From Palsa-295 sp963781105 (lineage in GTDB: Bacteria > Acidobacteriota > Terriglobia > Acidiferrales > UBA7541): a stretch of DNA of 64,000 bases. Below, one piece after another: positions 9,227 to 18,621 of the stretch (positions are counted from its first letter, which is position 1; each line of letters opens with the position of its first letter). The stretch is taken from positions 124,001 through 188,000 of the forward strand of contig CAWAED010000017.1 in NCBI GenBank assembly GCA_963781105.1. Direction: 5' to 3'. A program made the translations under genes and the position numbers. The notes beneath the pieces were generated by a model that did not search any database, was not told the origin of the DNA, and saw only the letters and a list, made by a program, of their open reading frames with translations.

Positions 9227-10228
9227 TTAGTCGGCTGCTGAGGTCCTCTGCGCGTAATAGCCGGTGCGCGTCCTGACGGTCAATTTCCCGGCACCCTTCG
9301 GTGGAATTAAATCCACTTTCACGCTGCGGAAAGTTCCATCCTTCGCGGTATTGGTGGGGTAGTAGCCCAACGTATATTGATTGCGGATATCGTGCGCCAC
9401 CTGCACGCAAACCGGATCCACGTCCTCAAGACGGTCCGGGAAAAAAGCCAGCCCGCCGGTGGCTTCGGCGAGCGCAGTCAAGTCCTTCTTCGATTTGCGA
9501 ATCATTTTCTTATTGTTCTTGCGGTCGTCGTCGCTGAAAACTCCGATCGCGTAAATCACGGCGTTCGATTCCACCGCGGCCTTCACCGTGTAGGGGAAAT
9601 CCTTGCGGCTGGCGTCATCGTCGCCGTCGGTGATCACCAGGAGCACACGCTTGTCCTTGTGCCCCTTCTTCAGATGGTCTAGCGATCCGATGATGGCGTC
9701 ATAGAGCGCCGTGCTGCCACGCGTGTCAATGCGTTCGAGCGCGTCGTGCAATTCCTGAGGGTTGCTGGTGAAGTCCTCGTCGAGGTCCAGGTAATATTCG
9801 TCGTTGAAGTTCACGACAAAGACTTCGTCCGCGGCGTTGCTGGTCCGCACGAAGGAAAGCGCCGCCGCGTTCACCTGCGGGCGTTTTTCCCTCATGCTGC
9901 CGCTGTTATCAATCACCAGTCCCATCGTTACCGGGATGTCTTCTTTGGAGAAGACGGATATCTTCTGCTCCACTTTATCTTCGAAGACGTGGAAATTGTC
10001 GGCTGTCAATCCCGGGACAAACTGTCCTTTTTCATCCACCACGGTGGCGTGCAGCACCACCAAATCCACGGTGGAAGTAAGCCGATGCTGCTGATCAACC
10101 TGCGCGTTCTGCTGCTGCCCGGCTGCGCCCGGCGGCGGAGGCGGTGGCGGGGGAGTGGGGAAAGGGTTCTGCGCGCGCGCAAGCGGACTCACGATCGTCG
10201 CGAGCAGGAGCGTCAGAAAAGTGTTCAG
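9227..10228 (-). CDS. VWFA-related exported protein (second of a tandem pair)
   Basis: A secreted von Willebrand factor A protein of the acidobacterial VWFA-related type. After a hydrophobic signal segment (FLNTFLTLLLATIVSPLARAQ) and a run of eight prolines comes the VWA domain with the metal site DNSGSM and later DTRGSTALYDAI and VITDGDDD; the C-terminus ends in TRTGYYAQR, shared with its neighbour. No ATG, GTG or TTG lies between the upstream stop (10239) and the signal peptide. CTG 10228 (used here) or ATT 10258 are possible starts; ordinary ATGs occur only at 10375 and 10444, deep inside the neighbouring gene. VWA domains bind protein ligands through Mg; the ligand is unknown. Confidence 0.8.
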   Translation of the reverse strand: MNTFLTLLLATIVSPLARAQNPFPTPPPPPPPPGAAGQQQNAQVDQQHRLTSTVDLVVLHATVVDEKGQFVPGLTADNFHVFEDKVEQKISVFSKEDIPVTMGLVIDNSGSMREKRPQVNAAALSFVRTSNAADEVFVVNFNDEYYLDLDEDFTSNPQELHDALERIDTRGSTALYDAIIGSLDHLKKGHKDKRVLLVITDGDDDASRKDFPYTVKAAVESNAVIYAIGVFSDDDRKNNKKMIRKSKKDLTALAEATGGLAFFPDRLEDVDPVCVQVAHDIRNQYTLGYYPTNTAKDGTFRSVKVDLIPPKGAGKLTVRTRTGYYAQRTSAAD

Positions 10229-10238
10229 GAAATAATGC

Positions 10239-11243
10239 CTAGTGGCCGGGCGCGTAATACCCGGTCTTGGCGTAGACGGTAAGAGGCGGCAATCCCTTGG
10301 GTGGCCGCAGCTTGACTTTGATTTTGCGCCACTTCCCGTCGTGAGTGTGATTACTCGGTCTGTATCCGACCACATATTGATTGCGCAGCTCCATGCTGAT
10401 TTTGGTGGCGATGTCCGGCAAGTCGTTGAGACTGCCCACCACAAAGGCGCGGCCGCCCGTCATCTGCGTCAGATCGGACAACAAGGCCGGGCCCAATTGT
10501 TCTTCCGTAGTCGGGCCGCCGCCAGGTTCGTACAGCCCGATGGCATAAATCTGGACGTCCGCTTCCCGCGCATATCTGCGAATGTCCGTCTCGGTGTACC
10601 GGCTATGATTATCGCCTCCATCCGATATGATGAGCAACGCCTTCTTTGTGTTGTGTGCTCCCTTCATCTCGCTCAAGCCCAGATAAATTCCATCGAGCAG
10701 CGCCGTTTCTCCGCGCGCCGCCGTAAACATCAGATGATTCTGCAATTCTTCGACGCTCGCAGTGAACGTATTGGCAAGCTCCGCGCGATCGTTGAAATTA
10801 ACGAGAAAAAATTCATCCTGCGGATTCGCGGTGCGGAAAAATTGCACTGCCGCCAGCCGCGACTTCTCAATTTTGTCGGACATGCTTCCGCTCATATCGA
10901 AAATCACACCTATAGAGATCGGCACGTCTTCGCTGGAGAAACGCACGATTTCCTGTTCGCTGTTGTCTTCGAATACGCGGAAATTTTCCTGCTCGAGTCC
11001 GGTGACCAATCGACCGTACGGGTCCGTCACGGAGATGTTTACCAGCGCAATATCCGTTTCGGCTTTGAGGTATTTGCCCTTCTCGATTTTTTGCGGGTTC
11101 TCTACGCGGGTGGGACCTTCAACTTGCGCCCGGGCAGGAGAGGCGATCAGAACTGCGGTGCAGAAAAGAAGAAACGCGCAAACTCGCGGCGGCGCTGTCG
11201 ATGCTACCGGCTGCGGTGCGCGGTGTCTCAACTTGGCCCCCAC
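10239..11243 (-). CDS. VWFA-related exported protein (first of a tandem pair)
   Basis: 334 residues: basic N-region, hydrophobic stretch and cleavage near residue 39 (SPARA-Q), then an N-terminal beta-rich segment (VNISVTDPYGRLVTGLEQENFRVFED) typical of this acidobacterial family, then a VWA domain with the metal site DMSGS at 116-120 and ISDGGDNHS. The last residues (TGYYAPGH) match the downstream paralogue. Probably periplasmic or surface-exposed and a protein-binding module. The pair probably arose by duplication and forms one transcription unit; 10 bases separate this stop from the hydrophobic segment of the next protein. Confidence 0.88.
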   Translation of the reverse strand: MGAKLRHRAPQPVASTAPPRVCAFLLFCTAVLIASPARAQVEGPTRVENPQKIEKGKYLKAETDIALVNISVTDPYGRLVTGLEQENFRVFEDNSEQEIVRFSSEDVPISIGVIFDMSGSMSDKIEKSRLAAVQFFRTANPQDEFFLVNFNDRAELANTFTASVEELQNHLMFTAARGETALLDGIYLGLSEMKGAHNTKKALLIISDGGDNHSRYTETDIRRYAREADVQIYAIGLYEPGGGPTTEEQLGPALLSDLTQMTGGRAFVVGSLNDLPDIATKISMELRNQYVVGYRPSNHTHDGKWRKIKVKLRPPKGLPPLTVYAKTGYYAPGH

Positions 11244-11422
11244 CTACCGCGTGACCCGTCCAGCGCCGGGCTTGCTTGACGTGTCCCTTGGCAGGGATTC
11301 TACCACCCGCCCGATGCAAAGCAAGCGCGACATTGTCAAATCTCTGTCACAGATCCGTGCCTGGGCGATACCGGCTCGTCTCCGTGTTAAGATTTGCCAG
11401 TCGGCGAAAGGTTAGCAACCCG

Positions 11423-12184
11423 ATGGCGACTTCCGAAACTCCCAACGTGCTGGTAGTCATCCCCGCGCGCCACGCCTCGAGCCGGTTTCCCGGCAAGCCT
11501 CTCGCGCTGATCGCCGGGAAGCCCATGATTCAACACGTCGTAGAAAGGGTACGTATCGCCAAACTCCCCTCCCGGATTGTGGTTGCCACCGAAGATCAAA
11601 GGATTAAGGAAGCCGTCGAGAAATTCGGCGCCGAAGCCATCCTCACCCGCCACGACCACCGTACTGGTACCGACCGCGTCGCCGAGGTCGCGGCCCACCT
11701 GACCGCTGACATCTATATCAACGTGCAGGGTGATGAACCGCTCATCAATCCCGGCACTGTGGACGCGGTCGCCGCCGCCATGGCCGAGGACGAATCCATT
11801 CAGCTCGCCACTCCGTGCTCAACGATCACCCAACAAAAGGAGATCATGGACCCGAACGTCGTCAAAGTCGTCCAGGATTTCGACTCCAATGCGCTCTATT
11901 TTTCGCGCGCGCCTATTCCGTGGGTGCGCGATACGGGCGCGAAAGTCGCTGCCAGCCATTGCAAACACATCGGCCTTTACGGTTATCGGCGTGATGCGCT
12001 GCTTGAATATCCCACGCTGCCTCCCGGAGAACTTGAGCGCATCGAACAGCTTGAACAATTGCGCTGGCTCGAAAATGGTTTCCGGATTCATATGGTAGAA
12101 ACGGAATACGATGCGGTAAGCGTGGACGTCCCAGGGGACGTCGAGCGGGTCGAAAAGCTGTTGAGCGCTGGCGCAAAATCGTGA
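11423..12184 (+). CDS. kdsB: 3-deoxy-manno-octulosonate cytidylyltransferase (CMP-Kdo synthetase)
   Basis: Activates Kdo with CTP to CMP-Kdo for lipopolysaccharide inner core. 253 residues from ATG 11423 (MATSETPNVLVVIPARHAS); an upstream in-frame ATG at 11276 gives a non-conserved leader and is not used. The nucleotide-binding IPARHASSRFPGKPL near the N-terminus, VATEDQRI, TRHDHRTGTDRV and NVQGDEPLI are all typical. It starts the cytoplasmic Kdo block, next to pyrG, which makes its CTP substrate. Confidence 0.96.
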   Translation: MATSETPNVLVVIPARHASSRFPGKPLALIAGKPMIQHVVERVRIAKLPSRIVVATEDQRIKEAVEKFGAEAILTRHDHRTGTDRVAEVAAHLTADIYINVQGDEPLINPGTVDAVAAAMAEDESIQLATPCSTITQQKEIMDPNVVKVVQDFDSNALYFSRAPIPWVRDTGAKVAASHCKHIGLYGYRRDALLEYPTLPPGELERIEQLEQLRWLENGFRIHMVETEYDAVSVDVPGDVERVEKLLSAGAKS

Positions 12185-12345
12185 GACGTCGCGGACACTT
12201 GTCAATCTTGGTCTTTGGTTTTTCCTGCGAACTTAGCGCCTTAACGATATCTTTAAAGCATTCGTCCAAAATCTCGCATGCGCGAATCTAGCTCGCCGCA
12301 CCGCCGCTAGGAGAAAAAATAATTTTCGTGATTTGAAATCGTGGT

Positions 12346-12374
12346 TTGACACTCGCCCCGTTTCTCTTCATAAT
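12346..12374 (+). promoter_or_regulatory. Sigma-70 type promoter for pyrG
   Basis: A perfect -35 TTGACA at 12346-12351, a 17-base spacer and a -10 CATAAT at 12369-12374 predict transcription from about 12381. This places the only upstream ATG (12373) inside the -10 box and supports TTG 12412 as the pyrG start. It suggests pyrG can be expressed independently of kdsB. Confidence 0.75.
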
Positions 12375-12411
12375 GTTTTGTACGCAGATTCTGGGAGGTA
12401 GTCGAGGGACC

Positions 12412-14076
12412 TTGCGGACCGCCCCAAAATATATTTTTGTGACGGGTGGCGTGGTTTCTTCTCTCGGAAAAGGCGTTGCAGCGGCTTCCATGGGCTGTCT
12501 GCTGGAAAGCCGCGGCCTTCGCGTTACCCTCCAGAAGTGCGATCCCTACTTAAACGTTGATCCCGGCACCATGTCTCCGTATCAGCACGGAGAAGTGTTC
12601 GTCACCGACGACGGCGCCGAAACCGATCTGGACCTCGGCCACTACGAGCGCTTCACTTCCGCGCACCTGACGCGCGACCACAACTGGACTACCGGCCGTT
12701 TCTACGAATCCATCATCACCAAAGAGCGCCGCGGCGATTATCTGGGCAAGACTGTCCAGGTAATTCCGCACGTCACCGACGAAATCAAATCTGCATTTCG
12801 CAAAGTCGCCGAGGGAGTTGACGTTGTGTTGGTCGAAATCGGCGGCACGGTTGGAGATATCGAGTCATTGCCATTTTTGGAAGCGATTCGCCAGATGCGC
12901 CTCGAACTTGGCCCTGAAAACGTCATCTTCGTGCATCTCACGCTGGTGCCGTTCATTCCCACGGCCGGAGAACTGAAAACAAAACCCACCCAGCACAGCG
13001 TGAAGGAATTGCTCAGCATTGGCATTCAGCCAGACGTCTTGATCTGCCGCAGCGATCGCCATCTGGCCGCCGACCTGAAAGCGAAAATAGCGCTGTTCTG
13101 CAACGTTGCCGAGGCTTGCGTCATTTCCGCGCCGGACGTAAGCAACATTTACGAAGTGCCGATGACCCTCGCCGCCGAAGGTCTCGACGAACAAATATTG
13201 CGTTTGCTGCGCCTCGAAGCTCCGCCGCGCGACCTGAGCCGCTGGCTTGCGATGCTGGAAACGCTTGAGCACCCCTCCGGAGAAGTGCGAATCGGCGTCG
13301 TCGGCAAATACGTTCAGCTTGAAGACGCGTATAAAAGTTTGCGAGAAGCGCTCGGGCACGGCGGCCTAGCGAATCGCCAGCGCGTGGTGATCGAATGGAT
13401 CGAAGCGGAAGACATTGATTCGCCGGCAACTGCGGAACGCCTGCTGCGCCACGTGGACGGCATTTTAGTCCCGGGAGGATTCGGGAAGCGAGGCATTGCT
13501 GGAATGGTTCACGCCATCACTTACGCCCGCGAGAAAAAAATCCCGTTCTTCGGCATATGCCTTGGAATGCAGTGCGCCACCATCGAATATGCTCGTCAGG
13601 TTTCGCACATCGAACACGCCGATAGCACTGAATTCGATCCTTCCACTCCCAATCGCGTGATTTACAAACTGCGCGAGCTGCTCGGCGTGGACGAAATGGG
13701 CGGCACCATGCGTCTAGGCGCGTGGCCCTGCAAGCTCGAGCCCGGCTCGTTTGCCCACAAAGCCTATGGGCAACTGGAAATTTCCGAGCGCCATCGCCAC
13801 CGCTACGAATTCAATTGCGAATACGAAGACACACTCACACGCGCCGGGTTCCGCATCACAGGACGCACCCCGGACGGCGTGTACGTTGAAATTGTGGAAG
13901 CTCCCGACCACCCGTGGTTCGTCGGCTGCCAGTTTCATCCGGAATTCAAATCCAAGCCGCTGGCCCCGCATCCACTCTTCGCCGCGTTCATTCGAGCCAG
14001 CGCCGAAAATCGCCACCGCCGCCAAGGCGTATCGTCAGAATCGCGCGTAGGCGCCGCCGATCCCGCCACCGATTAG
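12412..14076 (+). CDS. pyrG: CTP synthase
   Basis: Makes CTP from UTP, ATP and glutamine in the cytoplasm. The N-terminal synthetase domain opens with KYIFVTGGVVSSLGKGV; the C-terminal class I glutamine amidotransferase has the nucleophile Cys in GICLGMQ and the His/Glu pair in FHPEF. About 554 residues. TTG 12412 is chosen because the promoter ends about 30 bases upstream, GGAGG lies at 12394-12398, and the conserved N-terminus begins immediately after it. Flanked by kdsB and kdsA; CTP is the co-substrate of KdsB. Confidence 0.97.
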   Translation: MRTAPKYIFVTGGVVSSLGKGVAAASMGCLLESRGLRVTLQKCDPYLNVDPGTMSPYQHGEVFVTDDGAETDLDLGHYERFTSAHLTRDHNWTTGRFYESIITKERRGDYLGKTVQVIPHVTDEIKSAFRKVAEGVDVVLVEIGGTVGDIESLPFLEAIRQMRLELGPENVIFVHLTLVPFIPTAGELKTKPTQHSVKELLSIGIQPDVLICRSDRHLAADLKAKIALFCNVAEACVISAPDVSNIYEVPMTLAAEGLDEQILRLLRLEAPPRDLSRWLAMLETLEHPSGEVRIGVVGKYVQLEDAYKSLREALGHGGLANRQRVVIEWIEAEDIDSPATAERLLRHVDGILVPGGFGKRGIAGMVHAITYAREKKIPFFGICLGMQCATIEYARQVSHIEHADSTEFDPSTPNRVIYKLRELLGVDEMGGTMRLGAWPCKLEPGSFAHKAYGQLEISERHRHRYEFNCEYEDTLTRAGFRITGRTPDGVYVEIVEAPDHPWFVGCQFHPEFKSKPLAPHPLFAAFIRASAENRHRRQGVSSESRVGAADPATD

Positions 14077-14217
14077 TCTCGTTTGCACCCGTGACCTTTC
14101 TTTCTCGGCGAACTCTGCGTCTCTGCGGTCGATTCGCTTGTCAGGTGCAATTCAAAGTTGAAAAGGATTACAAAGCCGCATAGTCTGTTCCCTCGCGCCA
14201 CCTGCGCTATCGCATAG

Positions 14218-15057
14218 ATGGAAACACCGCGAACTTTCTCGGCCGGAAAAATCCGCTTTGGCGGCGATGCGCCCCTATTTCTGATCGCCGGTCCCTGCGT
14301 CATTGAAAGTGAAGCGCACGCGATGCGCATGGCCGAGCGCCTCGGCGAAATCACTTCCGAACTCGGCATCCCCTACATCTTCAAAGCGTCGTACGACAAA
14401 GCGAATCGCTCGTGGCTCAATTCTTTCCGTGGGCCGCTACTGGAAGAAGGCCTGCGCATTCTTGCCGAAATAAAAAAATGCACTGGCTTGCCGATTCTCA
14501 CGGACGTTCACGATATTTCGCAGGTTGGCCCGGCTGCCGAAGTTTGCGACATCCTGCAAATCCCCGCGTTCCTCTGCCGTCAAACCGATCTTCTCCTTGC
14601 CGCGGGCCGCACCGGGCGCGTTGTCAACGTAAAAAAAGGCCAGTTTCTGTCGCCTTGGGAAATCGGCAACGCCGCCGAAAAAATCGCCAGCACCGGCAAC
14701 GAAAAAATTATCCTCACCGAGCGCGGCAGTTCCTTTGGCTACCAAAATCTCGTCGTGGACATGCGCTCGTTTCCCATCATGCGCAGATTCGGCTACCCGA
14801 TTGTTTTTGACGTGACTCATTCCGTGCAATTGCCCGGCGGAGCAGGGACGTCTAGCGGCGGTCAGCCGGAATTCATCGAGCCGCTCGCGCGCGCCGGAGC
14901 GGCCGTCGGAGTAAACGGCATGTTTCTTGAGGTTCACGACAATCCTTCCGAGGCGCTCTCGGACGGCGCTAATGCGCTGCCGCTCGAACAGTTTCGTCCA
15001 CTGCTGGAAAAAATCCTCCGCCTCTCGGCCCTCGCGCGCGAGTGGGACGCTCGATGA
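14218..15057 (+). CDS. kdsA: Kdo-8-phosphate synthase, metal-dependent type
   Basis: Condenses arabinose-5-phosphate and phosphoenolpyruvate to Kdo-8-phosphate. 279 residues with LFLIAGPCVIES, the phosphate and substrate motifs KASYDKANRS, GSSFGYQNLVVDMRS and DVTHSVQLPG. Cys27 occupies the position that binds metal in class II enzymes (Asn in E. coli), so this should be the metal-dependent form. It overlaps kdsD by 4 bases and is part of kdsA-kdsD-kdsC. Confidence 0.96.
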   Translation: METPRTFSAGKIRFGGDAPLFLIAGPCVIESEAHAMRMAERLGEITSELGIPYIFKASYDKANRSWLNSFRGPLLEEGLRILAEIKKCTGLPILTDVHDISQVGPAAEVCDILQIPAFLCRQTDLLLAAGRTGRVVNVKKGQFLSPWEIGNAAEKIASTGNEKIILTERGSSFGYQNLVVDMRSFPIMRRFGYPIVFDVTHSVQLPGGAGTSSGGQPEFIEPLARAGAAVGVNGMFLEVHDNPSEALSDGANALPLEQFRPLLEKILRLSALAREWDAR

Positions 15058-16013
15058 GCCTCGCAACAGCCAAACGAGTCCTGCGCATCGAATCGGAAGC
15101 CATCGCGGGATTGATCGCGCATCTCGATGAGCGTTTCGAAAAAGCTGTCGAGCTTCTGTACAACTGCAAAGGCCGCGTCGTCGTCACCGGCCTCGGCAAA
15201 TCCGGGCTGATCGGCCGTAAGACTGCCGCCACCTTCGCGAGCATAGGCACTCCATCGCTTTTTTTACACGCTTCCGAAGCGCTGCATGGTGACCTTGGCA
15301 TGCTGACCGGCGACGATGTGCTTCTCGCGATTTCGTCGAGCGGCGAAACGCAAGAACTGATCGAGCTGGTCGAATCGGTGAAGCGTCTCGGCGTCCAACT
15401 CATCACGCTCACCGCGAATCCGCGTTCTACTCTCGCCAGCGCGAGCAACATCGTCCTCGATATCGCCGTGAAAGAAGAAGCCTGCTCGCTGAATCTCGCG
15501 CCCACCGCCTCCACCGCCGCGGCCATGGCCATGGGCGACGCGCTCGCGATTTCATTGCTCGAACGTCGCGGCTTCAAGGAAGAAGACTTCGCGGCGTTGC
15601 ATCCCGGCGGACGCCTCGGCAAAAAGTTGCGCTGCGTCGAATCGCTTATGCATGCTGGCGATGCGGCTCCGCGCGTCCTGCCCACCACCAAAATGCCGGA
15701 TGTGATTTACGAGATGAGCCGCAAGGGCCTGGGCCTCGCCGCCGTCACCGCAGGCGATGGCAAGCTGCTCGGCATCATCACCGATGGCGACTTGCGTCGC
15801 ATGATGCAGAAGCGTTCGGAAAATGTGTTGGACCTCACGGCGGGGGATTGCATGACGAAAAATCCCGCCACGCTCCCGCGCACGGAACTGGCGGCTGCCG
15901 CTCTGCGCCTGATGGAAGAAAAGAAAATCACGTCCGTTCTCATCGTGGATGCCGACGGAAAGCTCGAAGGCGTGCTGCACGTTCACGATTTGTGGACGCT
16001 GCAATTGTTCTAG
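15054..16013 (+). CDS. kdsD: Arabinose-5-phosphate isomerase
   Basis: Converts ribulose-5-phosphate to arabinose-5-phosphate, the first Kdo precursor. An N-terminal SIS sugar-isomerase domain (GRVVVTGLGKSGLIGRK, AISSSGETQELIEL) is followed by a pair of CBS domains (about residues 200-319), as in E. coli KdsD. The start at ATG 15054 overlaps the kdsA TGA as ATGA; a slightly earlier in-frame ATG (15042) is less likely. Confidence 0.95.
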   Translation: MSLATAKRVLRIESEAIAGLIAHLDERFEKAVELLYNCKGRVVVTGLGKSGLIGRKTAATFASIGTPSLFLHASEALHGDLGMLTGDDVLLAISSSGETQELIELVESVKRLGVQLITLTANPRSTLASASNIVLDIAVKEEACSLNLAPTASTAAAMAMGDALAISLLERRGFKEEDFAALHPGGRLGKKLRCVESLMHAGDAAPRVLPTTKMPDVIYEMSRKGLGLAAVTAGDGKLLGIITDGDLRRMMQKRSENVLDLTAGDCMTKNPATLPRTELAAAALRLMEEKKITSVLIVDADGKLEGVLHVHDLWTLQLF

Positions 16014-16040
16014 AATAGTCGCGATGAAGGAATTCGAGAA

Positions 16041-16601
16041 ATGCCCATACGCGAAATAAAATTCCCCGCGCCCGTCCTGCGCCGCGCGAAACCCATCAAA
16101 GTCCTGCTGATGGACGTGGACGGCACCATGACCCCCGGCTACGTCTGCCTGCAAACATTCCCTGATGGCAGCGTCGCCGAAATGAAAATGTTCCACGCGC
16201 ACGACGGCGCTGGCATCAAGCTCGCCAGCATCATGGGCATTCGCACCGGCCTCATCACCGGACGCGATTCACCCGCGACGGCGCGGCGCGCGCGCGAATC
16301 GTCCATGGAATTTGTCATACAAGGTCAGCCGAAGAAGCTGGAGTCGTACAAAGCGATCCTCACGCGCGCCGGAGTCACCGATGAAGAAGTCGCATACGTA
16401 GGCGACGACCTGCCGGACCTGCCGATTCTGCAACGAGTAGGACTGGGAGTTGCGGTCGCGAACGCGGTAGTCGAAGTAAAACGCGCCGCTCGCTACGTGA
16501 CGGTGGCCAAAGGTGGCGAAGGCGCTATCCGTGAAGTGGTCGAGCTGATTCTGAAAGCGCAAGGCCGCTGGAAGAAAGCTATCCCGCAGGCACTCGCCTA
16601 A
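16041..16601 (+). CDS. kdsC: Kdo-8-phosphate phosphatase (HAD family)
   Basis: 186 residues. Small HAD-type phosphatase without a cap domain: DVDGT at 25-29 (nucleophile Asp25), TGRDS, the conserved Lys in GQPKKLESY and the acidic GDDLPDLPI. Removes phosphate from Kdo-8-phosphate. Being directly downstream of kdsA and kdsD makes the KdsC assignment firm. A GAAGG at 16026-16030 precedes the ATG. Confidence 0.94.
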   Translation: MPIREIKFPAPVLRRAKPIKVLLMDVDGTMTPGYVCLQTFPDGSVAEMKMFHAHDGAGIKLASIMGIRTGLITGRDSPATARRARESSMEFVIQGQPKKLESYKAILTRAGVTDEEVAYVGDDLPDLPILQRVGLGVAVANAVVEVKRAARYVTVAKGGEGAIREVVELILKAQGRWKKAIPQALA

Positions 16602-16631
16602 ACTTCCGGGGCAGGGATCGGCTTTTCGGCT

Positions 16632-17660
16632 CTATTCTTTTTGCCGTTCCTTCCGCATCTGATCGAAAATATCGGAAGCCCACTTCGGCGGATCTGGCCC
16701 TTTGTCCGGCTCGGGCTTCAGCCCCATCGCTATTTTCCATCGCTCCATCCACAACACTCCGGTGCCCACCCACAAATCGGGCGTCGCATAAGCGGGATCA
16801 GTCATCGCTTCCTGCAGCGAAACGAATTTGTACCCGCGCTGTTCCAGCCTCGTCAAAAGCCCGTCCAGACATTCCGTATTCAGCGCGTTGTCGTGAATCA
16901 GCAATACTTGCGGAATCTGCCGGCTAAATAATTTCTCCGACTCGCTCTCGGCGTAATTGAAGACTGTATCCACATATTCCAGATATTCTCTCTTTGCTTT
17001 CGCCGCCAGCTTTTTGTCTTTCGTCTCGTACGCGTGCGCCAATGCGTCGTTGAAAACGTAGTCCGCATCCTCAATGGTCACCGGTGCAATGATGTAGCCG
17101 CGCGCCTTCAAAAATGCATCGAACGCGTTCTTCGCATCCAGCGATATTCCTGTGTCGAGATAAGGATGCCGGAAGTACAGCTCTTTCTCTCCCCTGGCTT
17201 TCAGCAAAGCCCCAGTCACCACTTCACCACGAATCGTCTCATCCTCGTATTCCTGAAGCGGCGTGGTGCTGAAGTCCGCGTGCGAATACGTGTGATTGCC
17301 GAGAAAGAGGCCGTCATCGAGCCACATTTGCAGTAGCGCAGCGCGCGCGTCGCGTTCGCCCTGCACCTGCAGCTTGCGTTCGTTGACGAACCCGATCGCC
17401 CAGGCGTGATGCGCTTTCAAGACGCCCGGAATGCCATGATTGATCTTCTGCAGTTCCTTCAAATCGCCGTATGCAAAATCGTTGCCCGGCAGCGCACCCG
17501 GCAGATCATCCACGGTAATCGCCACTTCTCGCCGCGTGCTTTCTTGCGCATTGGAAGAATTCTGCGCTGGCGCAGGCCGAGCGCCGAAGGCATTCCACGC
17601 CAAGCTCGTGCATAACAGTGCGGCAACCGCACACAACGGCCATCCGTACTTTCTTGTCAT
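16632..17660 (-). CDS. Exported polysaccharide deacetylase (NodB domain)
   Basis: 342 residues with an N-terminal signal sequence (cleavage about residue 26-33). The NodB metal and catalytic motifs are present: TVDDLP, NHTYSHADF and RHPYLDTG, with LLIHDNALN late in the fold. Such enzymes remove acetyl groups from cell-wall or exopolysaccharide aminosugars outside the cytoplasm; the substrate is unknown. It is convergent with kdsC and preceded by AAGGA eight bases from its ATG. Confidence 0.9.
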   Translation of the reverse strand: MTRKYGWPLCAVAALLCTSLAWNAFGARPAPAQNSSNAQESTRREVAITVDDLPGALPGNDFAYGDLKELQKINHGIPGVLKAHHAWAIGFVNERKLQVQGERDARAALLQMWLDDGLFLGNHTYSHADFSTTPLQEYEDETIRGEVVTGALLKARGEKELYFRHPYLDTGISLDAKNAFDAFLKARGYIIAPVTIEDADYVFNDALAHAYETKDKKLAAKAKREYLEYVDTVFNYAESESEKLFSRQIPQVLLIHDNALNTECLDGLLTRLEQRGYKFVSLQEAMTDPAYATPDLWVGTGVLWMERWKIAMGLKPEPDKGPDPPKWASDIFDQMRKERQKE

Positions 17661-17723
17661 CGGAAAATCCTTGTCTGAAGAGAATTCAGTGCACTGATCC
17701 GGGCAATACAGACGGCGCCAAGG

Positions 17724-18428
17724 CTATTCATTCTTTGCTGCCGCGAGCACCGCCTCCGCGTTAAGGGCGCCTTCCGGTGTGTCCTCGTGCTTAAAGTAGA
17801 CAAAAACATCGCCGTTTCGAGCGAGGCTTTGCACCCTTTGCGCGGCGGATTTGGCAGAATAGCTTTCCTTTCTCAGCCGCAAATAGGAAAAGTCAGCGGT
17901 ATCGACATTTGGTGTAACGAGATCCTCGCTCTCCGCTTGGCACAGCGCCACTCCGGCCTTGCGCAGCGCCGCGTAGACTTCCTCCACAAACCACGATTCA
18001 TGCCGGAATTCGAATGCCGCGCGCGATCCTCGCGGCAACCCCGTCAGAAATTCGCGCAGCCTCGCCACATCACACTTGAAATTCGGAGGCAATTGAAAGA
18101 GCACCGGTCCAAGCTTTTTCGCCTTGCGCAAAGGTTCCAGCGAATCCAGAAAAGTCTGGGTAGTCGCGGCCGCTTCTCGTAACCGCTTGATGTGCGTAAT
18201 CGCCTGCGGCGCCTTCATTGCGAACCGGAAATCCCTGGGGGTTGCGTCTGCCCACCGTTGCAGCAGGTCTGCGCTGGGGATTCTTCGAAACGTGTAGTTC
18301 ACTTCCACGGAATTCAGCCGGCTGGCATAGTGGTTCAAAAAGCGGGCCGCGCTCAGTTTCGCCGGATAAAAATCCGGCTTCCAACTCGCGTAAGCCCAAC
18401 CCGACGTCCCTGCATAGACATTGTCCAT
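17724..18428 (-). CDS. DUF72 family protein
   Basis: 234 residues. N-terminal YAGTSGWAYASWKPDFYP and later NSVEVNYTFRRIPS, FRFAMKAPQAITHIKRL and FEFRHESWF are hallmarks of the DUF72 (YecE-like) TIM-barrel family; its function is not established. Cytoplasmic by absence of a signal peptide. It lies in the same orientation as the deacetylase, 63 bases before it, but no functional link is evident. Confidence 0.92.
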   Translation of the reverse strand: MDNVYAGTSGWAYASWKPDFYPAKLSAARFLNHYASRLNSVEVNYTFRRIPSADLLQRWADATPRDFRFAMKAPQAITHIKRLREAAATTQTFLDSLEPLRKAKKLGPVLFQLPPNFKCDVARLREFLTGLPRGSRAAFEFRHESWFVEEVYAALRKAGVALCQAESEDLVTPNVDTADFSYLRLRKESYSAKSAAQRVQSLARNGDVFVYFKHEDTPEGALNAEAVLAAAKNE

Positions 18429-18621
18429 AAGCCGTCCATTCTAATCGTTCATTCAAGCGAATGCTAAGTAGCTCACGACGCAGCGCGAACCGCGTCTGAT
18501 AGTGCGTGGTATAAGAGAAATTCCGAGAGATGATGGACCGGCACCGTCGCGCGGAAGCTATCACCCAGAACCAAGCCGGCGATTTCGGTCGTCGCGCAAT
18601 CTCCAGCAAGGAGCACCATAC

